Shown: positions 42,635 through 51,239 of the stretch, one piece after another
Layout: each line of letters opens with the position of its first letter
Numbering within the stretch: position 1 is the first letter of the stretch
Origin: Saprospiraceae bacterium UBA6168
GTDB lineage: Bacteria; Bacteroidota; Bacteroidia; Chitinophagales; Saprospiraceae
Length of the DNA: 58,181 bases
NCBI GenBank assembly: GCA_002435785.1
Contig: DIUC01000068.1
Coordinates: 1-58,181, forward strand
Direction of reading: 5' to 3'
The notes under the pieces: generated by a model
Database searches by the model: none
Seen by the model: the letters and a program-made list of their open reading frames with translations, nothing else
What the model was told of the DNA's origin: nothing
Position numbers and translations under genes: made by a program

Positions 42635-43396
42635 ATGAAAGTTCAAATACAGCACAACTCCTTCAGCTACACCGCCGACTTAGACCAACCAATAGACCTC
42701 TCCATCCCCCTGCGGGAGGGCCTCGAAAATCCCAACTGCTTTTGGGCGCCGCCTGTGGCAATATGGCCTGTGGTGGCTGGCGACTTTGTCGGCGACACCA
42801 CGAGGGGCGGCCTTGTCAACTTCAAGAACATTACCCTGAACCCGCATGGCAACGGTACGCACACGGAGTGCGTCGGGCATATCGCCAAGGAGAAATTCAC
42901 CATCAACCAGTGCCTTAAACGGTTTCATTTTCTGGCGAAATTGGTCACGCTCTACCCCACCCGCCTTCCCGACGGCGACCGGGTCATCTTGAGAAGCCAA
43001 TTGGTGGAAGTGCTGCAACCGGGGGAGGCCGAGGCACTCGTCCTGCGCACCCTCCCCAACGATGGCCACAAGCTTACCGCCAACTATTCCGGCACCAACC
43101 CGCCCTACTTGCACCATGAAGCAGCGTCCTACTTAATTGACTGTGGAGTGGAGCATTTACTGCTCGACCTGCCCAGCGTTGACCGGGAGGAAGACGGAGG
43201 GAAGCTGCTGGCCCATCGGGCTTTTTGGCGATACGGCGGCGCTTTTGACGGCATCCGACAAAACTGTACCATCACGGAAATGATTTTTGTGGAAAATGTA
43301 ATCCAAGACGGGCTATTTTTGTTAAACCTCCAGATTGCCAGTTTGGAGCTAGACGCAAGCCCTTCGAAGCCGGTGTTGTATGGATTGAAGCAATAA
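42635..43396 (+). CDS. Cyclase-family (kynurenine formamidase-like) hydrolase
   Basis: 253 residues. The family motif HGNGTHTECVGH (H71, H76, H82 as candidate metal ligands) follows PIDLSIPLREG near the N-terminus; further conserved parts are RVILRSQLVE, TNPPYLHHEAASYLIDCGVE and LLLDLPSVDREEDGGKLLAH. The fold is that of KynB arylformamidase, a metal-dependent enzyme of tryptophan degradation, but the family also holds other amide/ester hydrolases and no kyn genes are nearby, so the symbol is not assigned. The next gene starts 26 bp downstream and may be co-transcribed. Confidence 0.88.
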   Translation: MKVQIQHNSFSYTADLDQPIDLSIPLREGLENPNCFWAPPVAIWPVVAGDFVGDTTRGGLVNFKNITLNPHGNGTHTECVGHIAKEKFTINQCLKRFHFLAKLVTLYPTRLPDGDRVILRSQLVEVLQPGEAEALVLRTLPNDGHKLTANYSGTNPPYLHHEAASYLIDCGVEHLLLDLPSVDREEDGGKLLAHRAFWRYGGAFDGIRQNCTITEMIFVENVIQDGLFLLNLQIASLELDASPSKPVLYGLKQ

Positions 43397-43421
43397 TAGT
43401 CACTTTGATAATTAATCGCAA

Positions 43422-44135
43422 ATGCCTGTTCCTCAATCAAAATATCGTTCAAAACTATACCGTGACTACCGGGCCATAGAACCGGGCGAGTGGCGGAAGG
43501 TCGTGTATTTTTATGAGGAACACGAGTCGGGGATACGGGCGCTTGACTTCGACGAGTACTTCGAGCTGATGAACGCCTACACAAATGCCCTTTTTGAAAT
43601 CGGGTCGTGGCAAAAGCACCTGCTCATGGCGGATGCGGTCATCGAAGCTTGCTTTTTGGAGAATATCAAGGAATTTCATGGCGAGGATGTGCTCCAGCAT
43701 ACCCTCTTTCGGAAGTCGGCCTCCTGCTACCAACTGAACGAACTGGAGCGCACCGAGTACCTGCTCCGGGAACTCCTGCGCATCAATCCAAACTATGCCG
43801 ACGCTTCGCTTTTTTTGAAAAAATGCCTGCGCACCATGCGCCCTTGGCTGGTGCGCCAAACCCGTGCCGTGGCCATGCTGCTGACCTTCGTGGCGGCCTT
43901 CGCCATCTTGTTGGAGATACTGGTGGTGCGCAATTTTTACGAGACATGGACCCGCCCGGTGGAGTATCTTTGGTGGGGGATACTGGCGCTGGCCGCCCTT
44001 ATACTGGCGGCTGGCGAACTGCTCCATTTTTGGCGCTGCGACCGGGAGGTGGACAATTTTTTGAGGGGGGTGCGGGCGAGGCGACGAATCTTGACCAACA
44101 GTGACCAAAGCGCCAAAATTCCCCAGCACTTATGA
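43422..44135 (+). CDS. Hypothetical protein with helical repeats and two C-terminal transmembrane segments
   Basis: 237 residues. The N-terminal ~135 residues are helical, with TPR-like spacing (WRKVVYFYEEHESGIRALDF, DEYFELMNAYTNALFEIGSW, ASCYQLNELERTEYLLRELL, RINPNYADASLFLKKCL). Two membrane segments follow (about 146-166 and 178-200), then a basic tail. No signal peptide, so the TPR part is probably cytoplasmic. Similar proteins occur widely in Saprospiria without known function. Its TGA overlaps an ATG (ATGA) that opens a 26-codon frame. TCACTTTG at 43400-43407 is a possible own -7 element. Confidence 0.78.
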   Translation: MPVPQSKYRSKLYRDYRAIEPGEWRKVVYFYEEHESGIRALDFDEYFELMNAYTNALFEIGSWQKHLLMADAVIEACFLENIKEFHGEDVLQHTLFRKSASCYQLNELERTEYLLRELLRINPNYADASLFLKKCLRTMRPWLVRQTRAVAMLLTFVAAFAILLEILVVRNFYETWTRPVEYLWWGILALAALILAAGELLHFWRCDREVDNFLRGVRARRRILTNSDQSAKIPQHL

Positions 44136-44212
44136 AGCTCGCCCCCGAAGAATTGGCCGATCATGGCTATGAATTGCTGGATGAGTTGAACCACCAGGAA
44201 ATTTGCCGATAA
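44132..44212 (+). CDS. Tiny coupled ORF or gene remnant
   Basis: ATG at 44132 overlaps the stop of the previous gene. It encodes 26 residues (MKLAPEELADHGYELLDELN then HQEICR) and stops at 44212. The composition looks like the first helix of a larger protein rather than a random frame, so this may be a truncated 5' fragment. A hairpin follows 9 bp later. Confidence 0.3.
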   Translation: MKLAPEELADHGYELLDELNHQEICR

Positions 44213-44220
44213 ATTCATAG

Positions 44221-44270
44221 TGCTAAAGTCCCTTTTGGCACTGCCTGATATGCCAAAGCGGACTTTGGCA
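44221..44270. terminator. Hairpin between convergent genes
   Basis: Arms tgctaaagtcccttttggca (44221-44240) and tgccaaagcggactttggca (44251-44270) pair at 17 of 20 positions around ctgcctgata. There is no strong T-run, but the position between 44212 and the minus gene ending at 44293 fits a shared terminator. Confidence 0.5.
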
Positions 44271-44292
44271 TTACCAAGACCGGAATCCTATT

Positions 44293-46065
44293 CTAATCTT
44301 TCAGGATAGACCTGACCAATGATTGCTTATTGGAGTGTATGGAGATAAAATACATCCCGTTTGCCAGTTCCGATATATCAATCTGGCGGGACTGGACAAC
44401 ACCTCGTTTCACAATATTGCCGATTGCGTTCGTCACAACAAAAGCGGCTTGCCCCATCTCCAGACCTGTTATTTCGAGCATCCCATTGGTGGGGTTGGGG
44501 TAGATGTCTACTTCAACGCCCGCCTCCTCATTCACAGGTACTAAACATGCTGCTTCTACTTGCTCTCTATTATTGCATCCTGGGTCATTAAACGCTATAT
44601 CGGCAGGATTAAGCGGAATAGCCAGATAATTGCAAATGCTCTGCACATCGCAGTGGGAGAGCACACCTGAGCTAATTAGAATCAAATCGGTTATGGTAGT
44701 ATGGTCAATATGGTCCAATCCCGTCAGGGAGGTCAAGGCTTCGTTATTCATTATTCTAAGTTCCCCCCCGATGGCGGTGAGGTTGCTCAATCCCGACAAG
44801 GAGGACAAAGCATCGTTGGATTGAATAATTAGTTTTCCTCCGATGGAGGATAGACTTTCCAGTCCCGTCATAGAGGTCAAGGCGCTGTTATATCCAATGT
44901 AAAGGTGCGATCCCCCGATGGAGGTTAGGTTGCTCAATCCCGACAGGGAGACCAAGGCATCGTTGGAAAAAATGTAAAGAAGCCCCCCGATGTCGATGAG
45001 ATTATCCATTCCAGAAAGGGAGTTCAAGGCATCGTTATCAGAAATGAATAAGTTCCCCCCGATGATGGTGAGACTGTCCAATCCTGACAGGGAGGCCAAG
45101 GCGCTGTTGTCTCCAATAAATAGTTCTCCCAAGACGAAGGTGAGACTATTCAATCCCGCAAGGGAGGCCAAGGCAGCATTGTTTTGAATAAAAAGGGTTC
45201 TGATGGAGGCGAGATTCCCCAATCCCGCCAAGGAGGCCAAGGCGGCGTTGTTTTCAATTCTAAATACTTCCCCGATAGAGGTAAGGCTGTCCAATCCTGA
45301 TAGAGAGGTTAAGGCAACGTTGTCCCCAATGTGCAAGTCTCCTTCGATGGTGCTGAGATTGTCCAATCCCGCCAAGGAAGTCAAAGCAGTATTGTTTGCA
45401 ATCTTAGAATTCCTCCCGATAGTGGTGAGGTTGTCCAATCCCGCAAGTGAGGTTAAGACGGTGTTGTTTTCAACCTCAAAATCCCTTCCAATGGCGGTGA
45501 GGCTGTCCAATCCCGCAAGTGAGGTTAAAGCAGCGTTGCCATAAACGCCAATATTATTCTCGATGGAGGTGAGATTGCCTAATCCCGTCAGAGATGTCAA
45601 AGCGGTATTGTTTACAATGAGGCCCCCGATGGAGTTGAGACTGTTCAATTCCGAAAGTGAGGTGATGTTGCCATGAATAATAAGGTAATTACCGATGGTG
45701 GTGAGATTGCCCAATCCTGTCAGGGAGGTCAATGCGGCGTTGGAACCAATGGTAAGGTCTTCTTCGATGAAGGTGATATTGTCCAACCCCGCCAAAGATG
45801 TCAAAGCGGTATTGTTTTGAATTACAAGGTTATTCCCGATGGAGATGAGCTGGCTTAATCCGTTTAGATTGGTGATGGCTCCAGCACTGCTTTCTTGAAC
45901 CCAGACATATCCCAATACCTCAGTACAGCCGGGATAATTGGTGGAGAAGGAATCAATTTGTGCCTGCGTTGAAAAAGTAATTCCATCCGGTAGGCAGGTT
46001 TGTGCGGTAGTTCCCCGGGAAAGCAGGAATGCGAAAGTGGCGAGTAGGAGTAGATTCTTTTTCAT
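44293..46065 (-). CDS. Secreted leucine-rich-repeat protein with T9SS sorting domain
   Basis: 590 residues from the ATG at 46065 (signal peptide MKKNLLLLATFAFLLSRGTTAQ); a longer frame to 46149 is ignored. About 17 LRR units of ~23 residues follow (NNTALTSLAGLDNLTTIGRN and variants), of the receptor L-domain-like or BspA-related type; the units are very alike. After a Cys-containing cap (SHCDVQSICNYLAIPLNPAD), a T9SS type A sorting domain closes the protein (VDIYPNPTNGMLEITGLEMG ... GMYFISIHSNKQSLVRSIL). Probably a surface recognition or adhesion protein. Confidence 0.92.
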   Translation of the reverse strand: MKKNLLLLATFAFLLSRGTTAQTCLPDGITFSTQAQIDSFSTNYPGCTEVLGYVWVQESSAGAITNLNGLSQLISIGNNLVIQNNTALTSLAGLDNITFIEEDLTIGSNAALTSLTGLGNLTTIGNYLIIHGNITSLSELNSLNSIGGLIVNNTALTSLTGLGNLTSIENNIGVYGNAALTSLAGLDSLTAIGRDFEVENNTVLTSLAGLDNLTTIGRNSKIANNTALTSLAGLDNLSTIEGDLHIGDNVALTSLSGLDSLTSIGEVFRIENNAALASLAGLGNLASIRTLFIQNNAALASLAGLNSLTFVLGELFIGDNSALASLSGLDSLTIIGGNLFISDNDALNSLSGMDNLIDIGGLLYIFSNDALVSLSGLSNLTSIGGSHLYIGYNSALTSMTGLESLSSIGGKLIIQSNDALSSLSGLSNLTAIGGELRIMNNEALTSLTGLDHIDHTTITDLILISSGVLSHCDVQSICNYLAIPLNPADIAFNDPGCNNREQVEAACLVPVNEEAGVEVDIYPNPTNGMLEITGLEMGQAAFVVTNAIGNIVKRGVVQSRQIDISELANGMYFISIHSNKQSLVRSILKD

Positions 46066-46167
46066 TGGGTTTATTTTAGAAAAAAATAGGTGATGAAAAT
46101 TGTGCTTAAAGATACAAATCTTTTGAAAATGCTCCGTTTTCGGCAGCATATCTTACAATTAATGCTT

Positions 46168-46404
46168 TCATGCGGCAGCAGAAAGTTCGTGAACGACCTC
46201 ATTTTTGATTCTGTCCGCCGCAAAGGCAAGGCAAGCATAAATTTGTTCTTCTTTCAAATGCGGATAGGCTTTGAGCAATTGCAGTACGGTGTGACCAGCG
46301 GCCAATTTTTCCAAAACAAGGTCAACGCCAATCCTCGTCCCTTTTATGGCGGGTTTACCATAAAGTATGGCGGGGTCGGATGCGATATAATTTGTCCAAT
46401 TCAT
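46168..46404 (-). CDS. DUF433 antitoxin-like protein
   Basis: 78 residues: MNWTNYIASDPAILYGKPAI and KGTRIGVDLVLEKLAAGHT...LLKAYPHLKEEQIYACL, the full DUF433 signature. The usual DUF5615 toxin does not follow; the LRR gene comes next. Its ATG overlaps the stop of the truncated DUF3368 fragment (ATGA at 46401-46404), so it is now last in a chain UPF0175 - broken DUF3368 - DUF433. It is probably an orphan antitoxin kept after toxin loss. Confidence 0.88.
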   Translation of the reverse strand: MNWTNYIASDPAILYGKPAIKGTRIGVDLVLEKLAAGHTVLQLLKAYPHLKEEQIYACLAFAADRIKNEVVHELSAAA

Positions 46405-46550
46405 GTTGCTGGTAATTCTTTAATGAAAAACACTTTCAAAATTAGTCCTTCTCTCCAATTTACAACCCCGCCGAAGAGTTTGGGCAAGAGGTCAAGATAG
46501 CCAATGATGGCAAAATTGATGAGCGGGGATGCTTCGCTGACGACTATCAT
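46401..46550 (-). pseudogene. Truncated DUF3368 (PIN-like toxin) fragment
   Basis: From the ATG at 46550 the frame reads MIVVSEASPLINFAIIG and YLDLLPKLFGGVV, the N-terminus of DUF3368 PIN-domain toxins including the first acidic region. After about 30 residues the match ends and the frame runs into NWREGLILKVFF and a stop at 46401, sequence that was probably the leader of the DUF433 gene. It overlaps UPF0175 upstream by ATGA (46547-46550), the normal order of a UPF0175-DUF3368 module. Most of the nuclease is deleted. Confidence 0.75.
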
Positions 46551-46786
46551 GGACGCAAGCGGTTGAGTGTTTCCATGTCCTCTCGAAACTCCTCTACATC
46601 ATAATGCAGCGGAATGGCACGGCTTGCAAGCAGCATTTGGAACTGGTACTGTGCCAACCCGGCAAGCCGGGCAGCTTGGCCAAGGCTCAGTTTTTCTTTT
46701 TGGAACAACATGACAGCCACTTCAAGTAGGAACTCCGATTCGGTCATTCTCGTGGCTTTGATGTATTCTGCGGGGATTGTCAGCAT
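46547..46786 (-). CDS. UPF0175 family antitoxin-like protein
   Basis: 79 residues: MLTIPAEYIKATRMTESEFL, EVAVMLFQKEKLSLGQAARL, AGLAQYQFQMLLASRAIPLH, YDVEEFREDMETL. This is a typical UPF0175 protein with a helix-turn-helix (SLGQAARLAGLAQYQF) and a C-terminal tail that in complete modules contacts the DUF3368 toxin. The toxin gene overlaps by ATGA but is truncated, so the antitoxin is solitary. A TAGATTTG element lies 20 bp upstream. Confidence 0.88.
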   Translation of the reverse strand: MLTIPAEYIKATRMTESEFLLEVAVMLFQKEKLSLGQAARLAGLAQYQFQMLLASRAIPLHYDVEEFREDMETLNRLRP

Positions 46787-46805
46787 GGCAAAAAATTATT
46801 TTCCA

Positions 46806-46813
46806 CAAATCTA
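46806..46813 (-). promoter_or_regulatory. -7 element of the UPF0175 operon
   Basis: Minus strand TAGATTTG, full match to TAnnTTTG, 20 bp before the ATG at 46786. No TTG at the usual distance. Confidence 0.5.
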
Positions 46814-46886
46814 ACACCCCCACCAAACATTTCCTACTTGAATTTACCCCTTATCTCAATTTTCAATTTTCAATTCTCCATTCTTC

Positions 46887-49800
46887 TCACCCCTTTATCA
46901 GCGCCAACAACTCCTCCGCATTCAACTTGCCGCTTACCTCCGTGCCGTCCAATAGGCTGTCCGCCAGTTCCCGCTTGTCGGCGTGGAGCTTCACGATTTT
47001 TTCCTCAATGGTATCCTCGGCCACGAGGCGGTAGATGGTCACTGGGCGCTGTTGCCCGATGCGGTGCGCCCGGTCGCTGGCCTGGTCCTCCACGGCGGGG
47101 TTCCACCACGGGTCGAGGTGCAGCACGTAGTCGGCGGCGGTGAGGTTGAGGCCAAAGCCGCCCGCCTTGAGGCTGATGAGGAAGAGGTCGCCCTCGCCAC
47201 CTTGGAACGCCCGGATGGCCTTGTCACGCTGCGGCAACGGGGTGCTGCCGTCGAGGTACTGGTAGCTGATGCCCTGTTTTTGCGCCCATTCCTCCACGAT
47301 TTTCAAGTGCCGCACGAATTGGCTGAACACCAGCGCCTTGTGCCCGCCCTCCAGCAGTTCCCCCACCGTCTCGGCGAAGAGGTTCAGCTTGCTGCTCGAC
47401 AAGGTGGTATCCGGAGACACCAACCGAGGGTGGCAGGCCGCTTTCCGCAGCCGCATGAGTTCCGCCAAAATCTTGAAGCGGCGGTCGCCGCCGTCGGCAC
47501 TGCCGCCCTCGATGTTCTCGATGGCCTTGCGGCGCAATGCTTCGTAAAAAGCCCGTTCCTCTTGCGACAGCTCCACGGTGAGCGTGATTTCCGTTTTTTC
47601 AGGCAGCTCTTCCAGTACGTCGTTCTTGCGTCGGCGCAGGATGAACGGCTGTATGAGGCGGCGCAGTTGGTTGCGCTTCTCCCGATCCTGTAGTTTCTCG
47701 ATGGGCACGGCGAATGTCTCGTTGAAGCGGTCGAGCGAGCCAAGCAGGCCGGGATTCAGGAAGTTGAACAGGTTCCAAAGCTCGCCAAGGTGGTTCTCCA
47801 CGGGCGTACCAGTGGTGATGACCTTGAAATCCCCCTGAAGCAGCATCGCCGTCTGCGAGCGCTTCGTCGCCCGGTTCTTGATGGCCTGCGCCTCGTCCAG
47901 CACGATGGTGGTGAAATGCATTGCGGTCAGTAGTTCGGCTTCCTGTTGCATCAGTCCATAGCTGCACAGCAGCAGGTCGAAGGGCTTGAGGTTGTCGAGG
48001 GTTTCCTTTCGGTCGGCTTCGCCGAAAACGATGGGGCGCAGCGTCGGCGTGAACTTCACGGCCTCGTGGTACCAGTTGCGCACCACGGAAGCGGGGGCGC
48101 AAACGAGCGCCGGGCCTTGCTTCGCCCGGTCGAGGAGAAGTGCAAGGGCCTGCACCGTTTTGCCAAGGCCCATGTCGTCGGCGAGGCAGGCGCCCACGCC
48201 CCAGTAGGCCAATTGCGACAGCCACTTGAAGCCGTCCTCTTGGTAGCTCCGCAATTCGGCCTTGAACGTGGACGGCACTTTCGGGTTTATTTCACGGGAT
48301 TCCCGCAAGCGGGAAAGCTGCTTCGTCCAAGCGGCGTCCAGCGTCACGTCGTGAAGCAGCCCGGTGAAATCTTCGAGCGAGTGCGCCGCCAGCGGGTGGA
48401 AGCGCAAGTCATTTTTGGTTTTGTTGAAAATATTGTTGAGCTCCTCCAGCTTGCGCTGCAACTGCGCCGTGATGGCCACGAACTGCCCGTCGCTCAGTTC
48501 CAAGAAGCGCCCCTTGGCGTTCTGCGAGAGGTCGAGCAGTTGCCGGAAGTCCATGACGAGGTTTTCGTTCACCTGCACTTTGCCGGTCATTGAGAACCAG
48601 TCCCGCTCCTTTTGTATGCCGATGGAAAGCTGGTCGAAGCCGACTTGGCCGCTGATGCGCAGCTTTTCGCCCTTTGGATACTCCATCACCACTTCGCCCG
48701 CCGCCCGCAGGGGGTCGAGTTCGAGCAGGGCATTGAGGCAGTCCTCCGTTTGCTCAAAGTACCATTCCCGGTTTTCGTTGGGCACCCGCTGGAAAGTGGG
48801 GCATGCGCTTTCCACCCGTTTGGCGTTTTCTTTTTCCAATTTCAAATCCCGGATGGCTTTGGTCGGCAATCCCTTTACTTCGGCCATCACGTTCTCCCGA
48901 CCGACGCCCAGCTTGAGGTAGGGCGGCTCCGTGGTGAAGGGTTTTGCGAAGAACTCAATCTTGAAGCCGTCGCCCACGGGCAGCAGGTGGGCGAACACCG
49001 TGGCATCGCCCTCAATGGTGGGGATGTTGACGGATTCGCCGCCTACTTCCGACTGCACGGTGACGATGCTGGACAAATTGCCCACGGCCTCGATGAGCTT
49101 ATCCTTGGCCTTGGCGGGCAGGTGCAGCCTACCATAGTCGAGCAGCCGGTTGATTTCGGCGGCCTGCTCGGTGACGTTGAGCAGGTTGTAGCGGGTGGGG
49201 GTCTCCCGCACGAGCTGTACCCCGGCCATTTTGAAGTCGTGTGAGAACTTGACCTCGTAGCCGTCCTTTTTCTCTTCTACAAGGAGCTGCGGTTTTTTCT
49301 CCACGAGTTCTATGTTGATGTTGGGGTTTTGGAAGAGAAAGAGCAGCGGGTGTCCGACAAATGCGGGCAGCAGTTTTTCCCATTCAAAAAAATACTCCAC
49401 GCCGCCATAGTAGCCGTGGTTGGCAATTTTAATAGCCCGGGCAGCAGCTTTGTCCTGTTCGGTCATGTTCTCTACCTGCATTTCCTTGAGGCGCTTGAGG
49501 GCAATGTTGCGGCCCTTCGACCATCCGCCCTTGCCGAGGGTCTGCTCCACGGGCTGTACTTGGCTGTGCTGAAAATCAACCCACCACACGAGGCGGGTGA
49601 GTTTTTCGTCCTTGGCTGCGCCGGTTTTTTTGCCCTTGGTTGCTTGCAGGTGTAGCAGTGCATCCAAGGAGCGCTCCCATTTTTCTGTTTTCGGGAACAA
49701 GTGGACGATGCTCTCCGTGCCGAGCGATTCTTCAAGCGAGGCAGCCAGTTCGGCGTATTCCTCTTTGCTTTTTTCCAAAAAATCTACTTTCGACAGCACG

Positions 49801-51014
49801 GCGGCGAGTTCCATTTCAAGCCAACGATAGCCGTTCTTGGTGGCGAGGTGCAGCTTGTCCTTCAGGATGGGGAGGAACCCCGGCATGAGTGGGTGGTCGC
49901 ACCAATGGTGGGCTGCACCATAGAACACCCAGCTGAGCGGGTCGGTGGGCAAGGTGGTCAGGATGGCGATGGCTTCTTGGGTGCGGTTCAGTTGGTAGTA
50001 AATGCCGCTCTTCAGGTAATTGAAAAGCGGAGTTTGGAGGTTAAGCGGGGTTTCCTCGGCCATTTTTTCGGCAGTTTTGAGGTATTCTTTTTCTTTTTCC
50101 TTCAAAACGGCGAGGATGTGCACGACGCCATGCAGGTTGGGAAAAGTGCCTTTGCGGAGCCCCAAATCCTTCCTGAACGCTTTCAGGGCTTCTTCAAAAT
50201 GGCGCATGGCCAAATGGTTTTCGCCTTTGAAAAACAATGCGACGCCCATCCGTGACAACCGGGCGAAGCTTTCAGGTTCTTGCTCGGCCATTTTCAGGGC
50301 CTCCTGGAAGCGGCCCTGACGAACCAGCAGCCCGGACAGCATGGGAAGGCCTTGCTTTTTTCTTTCCTTGTCGGTCAGCCAACCGTTTTTTTCGAGGAAG
50401 GTGGCATACTGTTCAACGGGTTCGAGGAGGAGGAGGCTATCGTCAATCAGTTGGCCGATGGCCATGCCCTGGATGCTTTCGGGGAAGGTGGACAGCCACT
50501 CGGGGTCAAACGGGGAGAAGAAATTTTTGAAAAAATTGCTTTCCGCCCATTTAACCTGAAAGAAGCGAACAAGGTCGGCAGTAATTTCTTCCACCCGCTT
50601 CAGGTTGCCCTCGTACAGGGCGATGCGCAGCTCCCGGATGCACACCTCGTAGTTTCGGGGGCCCCACATCCATTCCCGGTAGGGCAGTATTTGCTGGATT
50701 TGCCGGACATAGCCCTTGAACTTCTGGTCCACCACGGCCATCCGCATGACCAATTCCCGGTACTTCTCGGCTACCATCATCTCGCCCTTCGGTCCATGGC
50801 CGAGCCAGCCACCCGCATCGAGCAGTTCCCGGTACTCTTTAACTTGTGGGCCACTGATTTGCGTGCCCCGTTCGGTGCGCACATCGCTCTCCTTTAGCAG
50901 GTGCAATAGGTTGGTTTGCGTGATAGGCTCGTAAGCTATTGTGAGAAGTTTCAACAGTATTTGCTCGGTGTCCGCAAGTTCTTTGAAGCGCTGCCGAAAG
51001 GTGTTGATGTCCAT
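46887..51014 (-). CDS. SNF2-family DEAD/DEAH helicase
   Basis: 1375 residues, cytoplasmic. The N-terminal ~880 residues are a helical repeat region (a winged-helix-like start TQTNLLHLLKESDVRTERGT, then TPR-like pairs) typical of large Bacteroidota SNF2 proteins. The helicase core follows: motif I DDMGLGKTVQ (about 945), motif Ia CAPASVVRNW, DEAQ box VLDEAQAIKN (about 1039), TGTPVENHLGELW, motif IV VFSQFVRHL, motif V SLKAGGFGLNLTAADYV and motif VI DRAHRIGQQRPV. SNF2 proteins move along DNA or displace RNA polymerase (RapA group); homologues occur in housekeeping and defence settings. No methylase or nuclease neighbour is present, so housekeeping is the default. Confidence 0.93.
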   Translation of the reverse strand: MDINTFRQRFKELADTEQILLKLLTIAYEPITQTNLLHLLKESDVRTERGTQISGPQVKEYRELLDAGGWLGHGPKGEMMVAEKYRELVMRMAVVDQKFKGYVRQIQQILPYREWMWGPRNYEVCIRELRIALYEGNLKRVEEITADLVRFFQVKWAESNFFKNFFSPFDPEWLSTFPESIQGMAIGQLIDDSLLLLEPVEQYATFLEKNGWLTDKERKKQGLPMLSGLLVRQGRFQEALKMAEQEPESFARLSRMGVALFFKGENHLAMRHFEEALKAFRKDLGLRKGTFPNLHGVVHILAVLKEKEKEYLKTAEKMAEETPLNLQTPLFNYLKSGIYYQLNRTQEAIAILTTLPTDPLSWVFYGAAHHWCDHPLMPGFLPILKDKLHLATKNGYRWLEMELAAVLSKVDFLEKSKEEYAELAASLEESLGTESIVHLFPKTEKWERSLDALLHLQATKGKKTGAAKDEKLTRLVWWVDFQHSQVQPVEQTLGKGGWSKGRNIALKRLKEMQVENMTEQDKAAARAIKIANHGYYGGVEYFFEWEKLLPAFVGHPLLFLFQNPNINIELVEKKPQLLVEEKKDGYEVKFSHDFKMAGVQLVRETPTRYNLLNVTEQAAEINRLLDYGRLHLPAKAKDKLIEAVGNLSSIVTVQSEVGGESVNIPTIEGDATVFAHLLPVGDGFKIEFFAKPFTTEPPYLKLGVGRENVMAEVKGLPTKAIRDLKLEKENAKRVESACPTFQRVPNENREWYFEQTEDCLNALLELDPLRAAGEVVMEYPKGEKLRISGQVGFDQLSIGIQKERDWFSMTGKVQVNENLVMDFRQLLDLSQNAKGRFLELSDGQFVAITAQLQRKLEELNNIFNKTKNDLRFHPLAAHSLEDFTGLLHDVTLDAAWTKQLSRLRESREINPKVPSTFKAELRSYQEDGFKWLSQLAYWGVGACLADDMGLGKTVQALALLLDRAKQGPALVCAPASVVRNWYHEAVKFTPTLRPIVFGEADRKETLDNLKPFDLLLCSYGLMQQEAELLTAMHFTTIVLDEAQAIKNRATKRSQTAMLLQGDFKVITTGTPVENHLGELWNLFNFLNPGLLGSLDRFNETFAVPIEKLQDREKRNQLRRLIQPFILRRRKNDVLEELPEKTEITLTVELSQEERAFYEALRRKAIENIEGGSADGGDRRFKILAELMRLRKAACHPRLVSPDTTLSSSKLNLFAETVGELLEGGHKALVFSQFVRHLKIVEEWAQKQGISYQYLDGSTPLPQRDKAIRAFQGGEGDLFLISLKAGGFGLNLTAADYVLHLDPWWNPAVEDQASDRAHRIGQQRPVTIYRLVAEDTIEEKIVKLHADKRELADSLLDGTEVSGKLNAEELLALIKG

Positions 51015-51068
51015 TGAAAGATGGTATTGTCAGGTTGTGGATAAATACCCGTTTGGAAAACGGGCGGA

Positions 51069-51076
51069 CAAAGGTA
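51069..51076 (-). promoter_or_regulatory. -7 element of the SNF2 gene
   Basis: Minus strand TACCTTTG matches TAnnTTTG 55 bp before the ATG. A small hairpin (cccgtttggaaaacggg, about 51049-51065) lies between it and the gene, in the expected 5' leader. Confidence 0.5.
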
Positions 51077-51239
51077 TGGCAAAGGCGAGGTAGGTTTTTG
51101 GTTTATTTGTAAAATGATTTTTGCCAAAAGGGGGAAACCCATGGAATATTCTGGTAAAAACAAGGATAATACTTGGAAGTTTATAAATTTACCTTCGATT
51201 TCCTCCCAACGTACTATTTGGAACAAACACGAACCCGTT

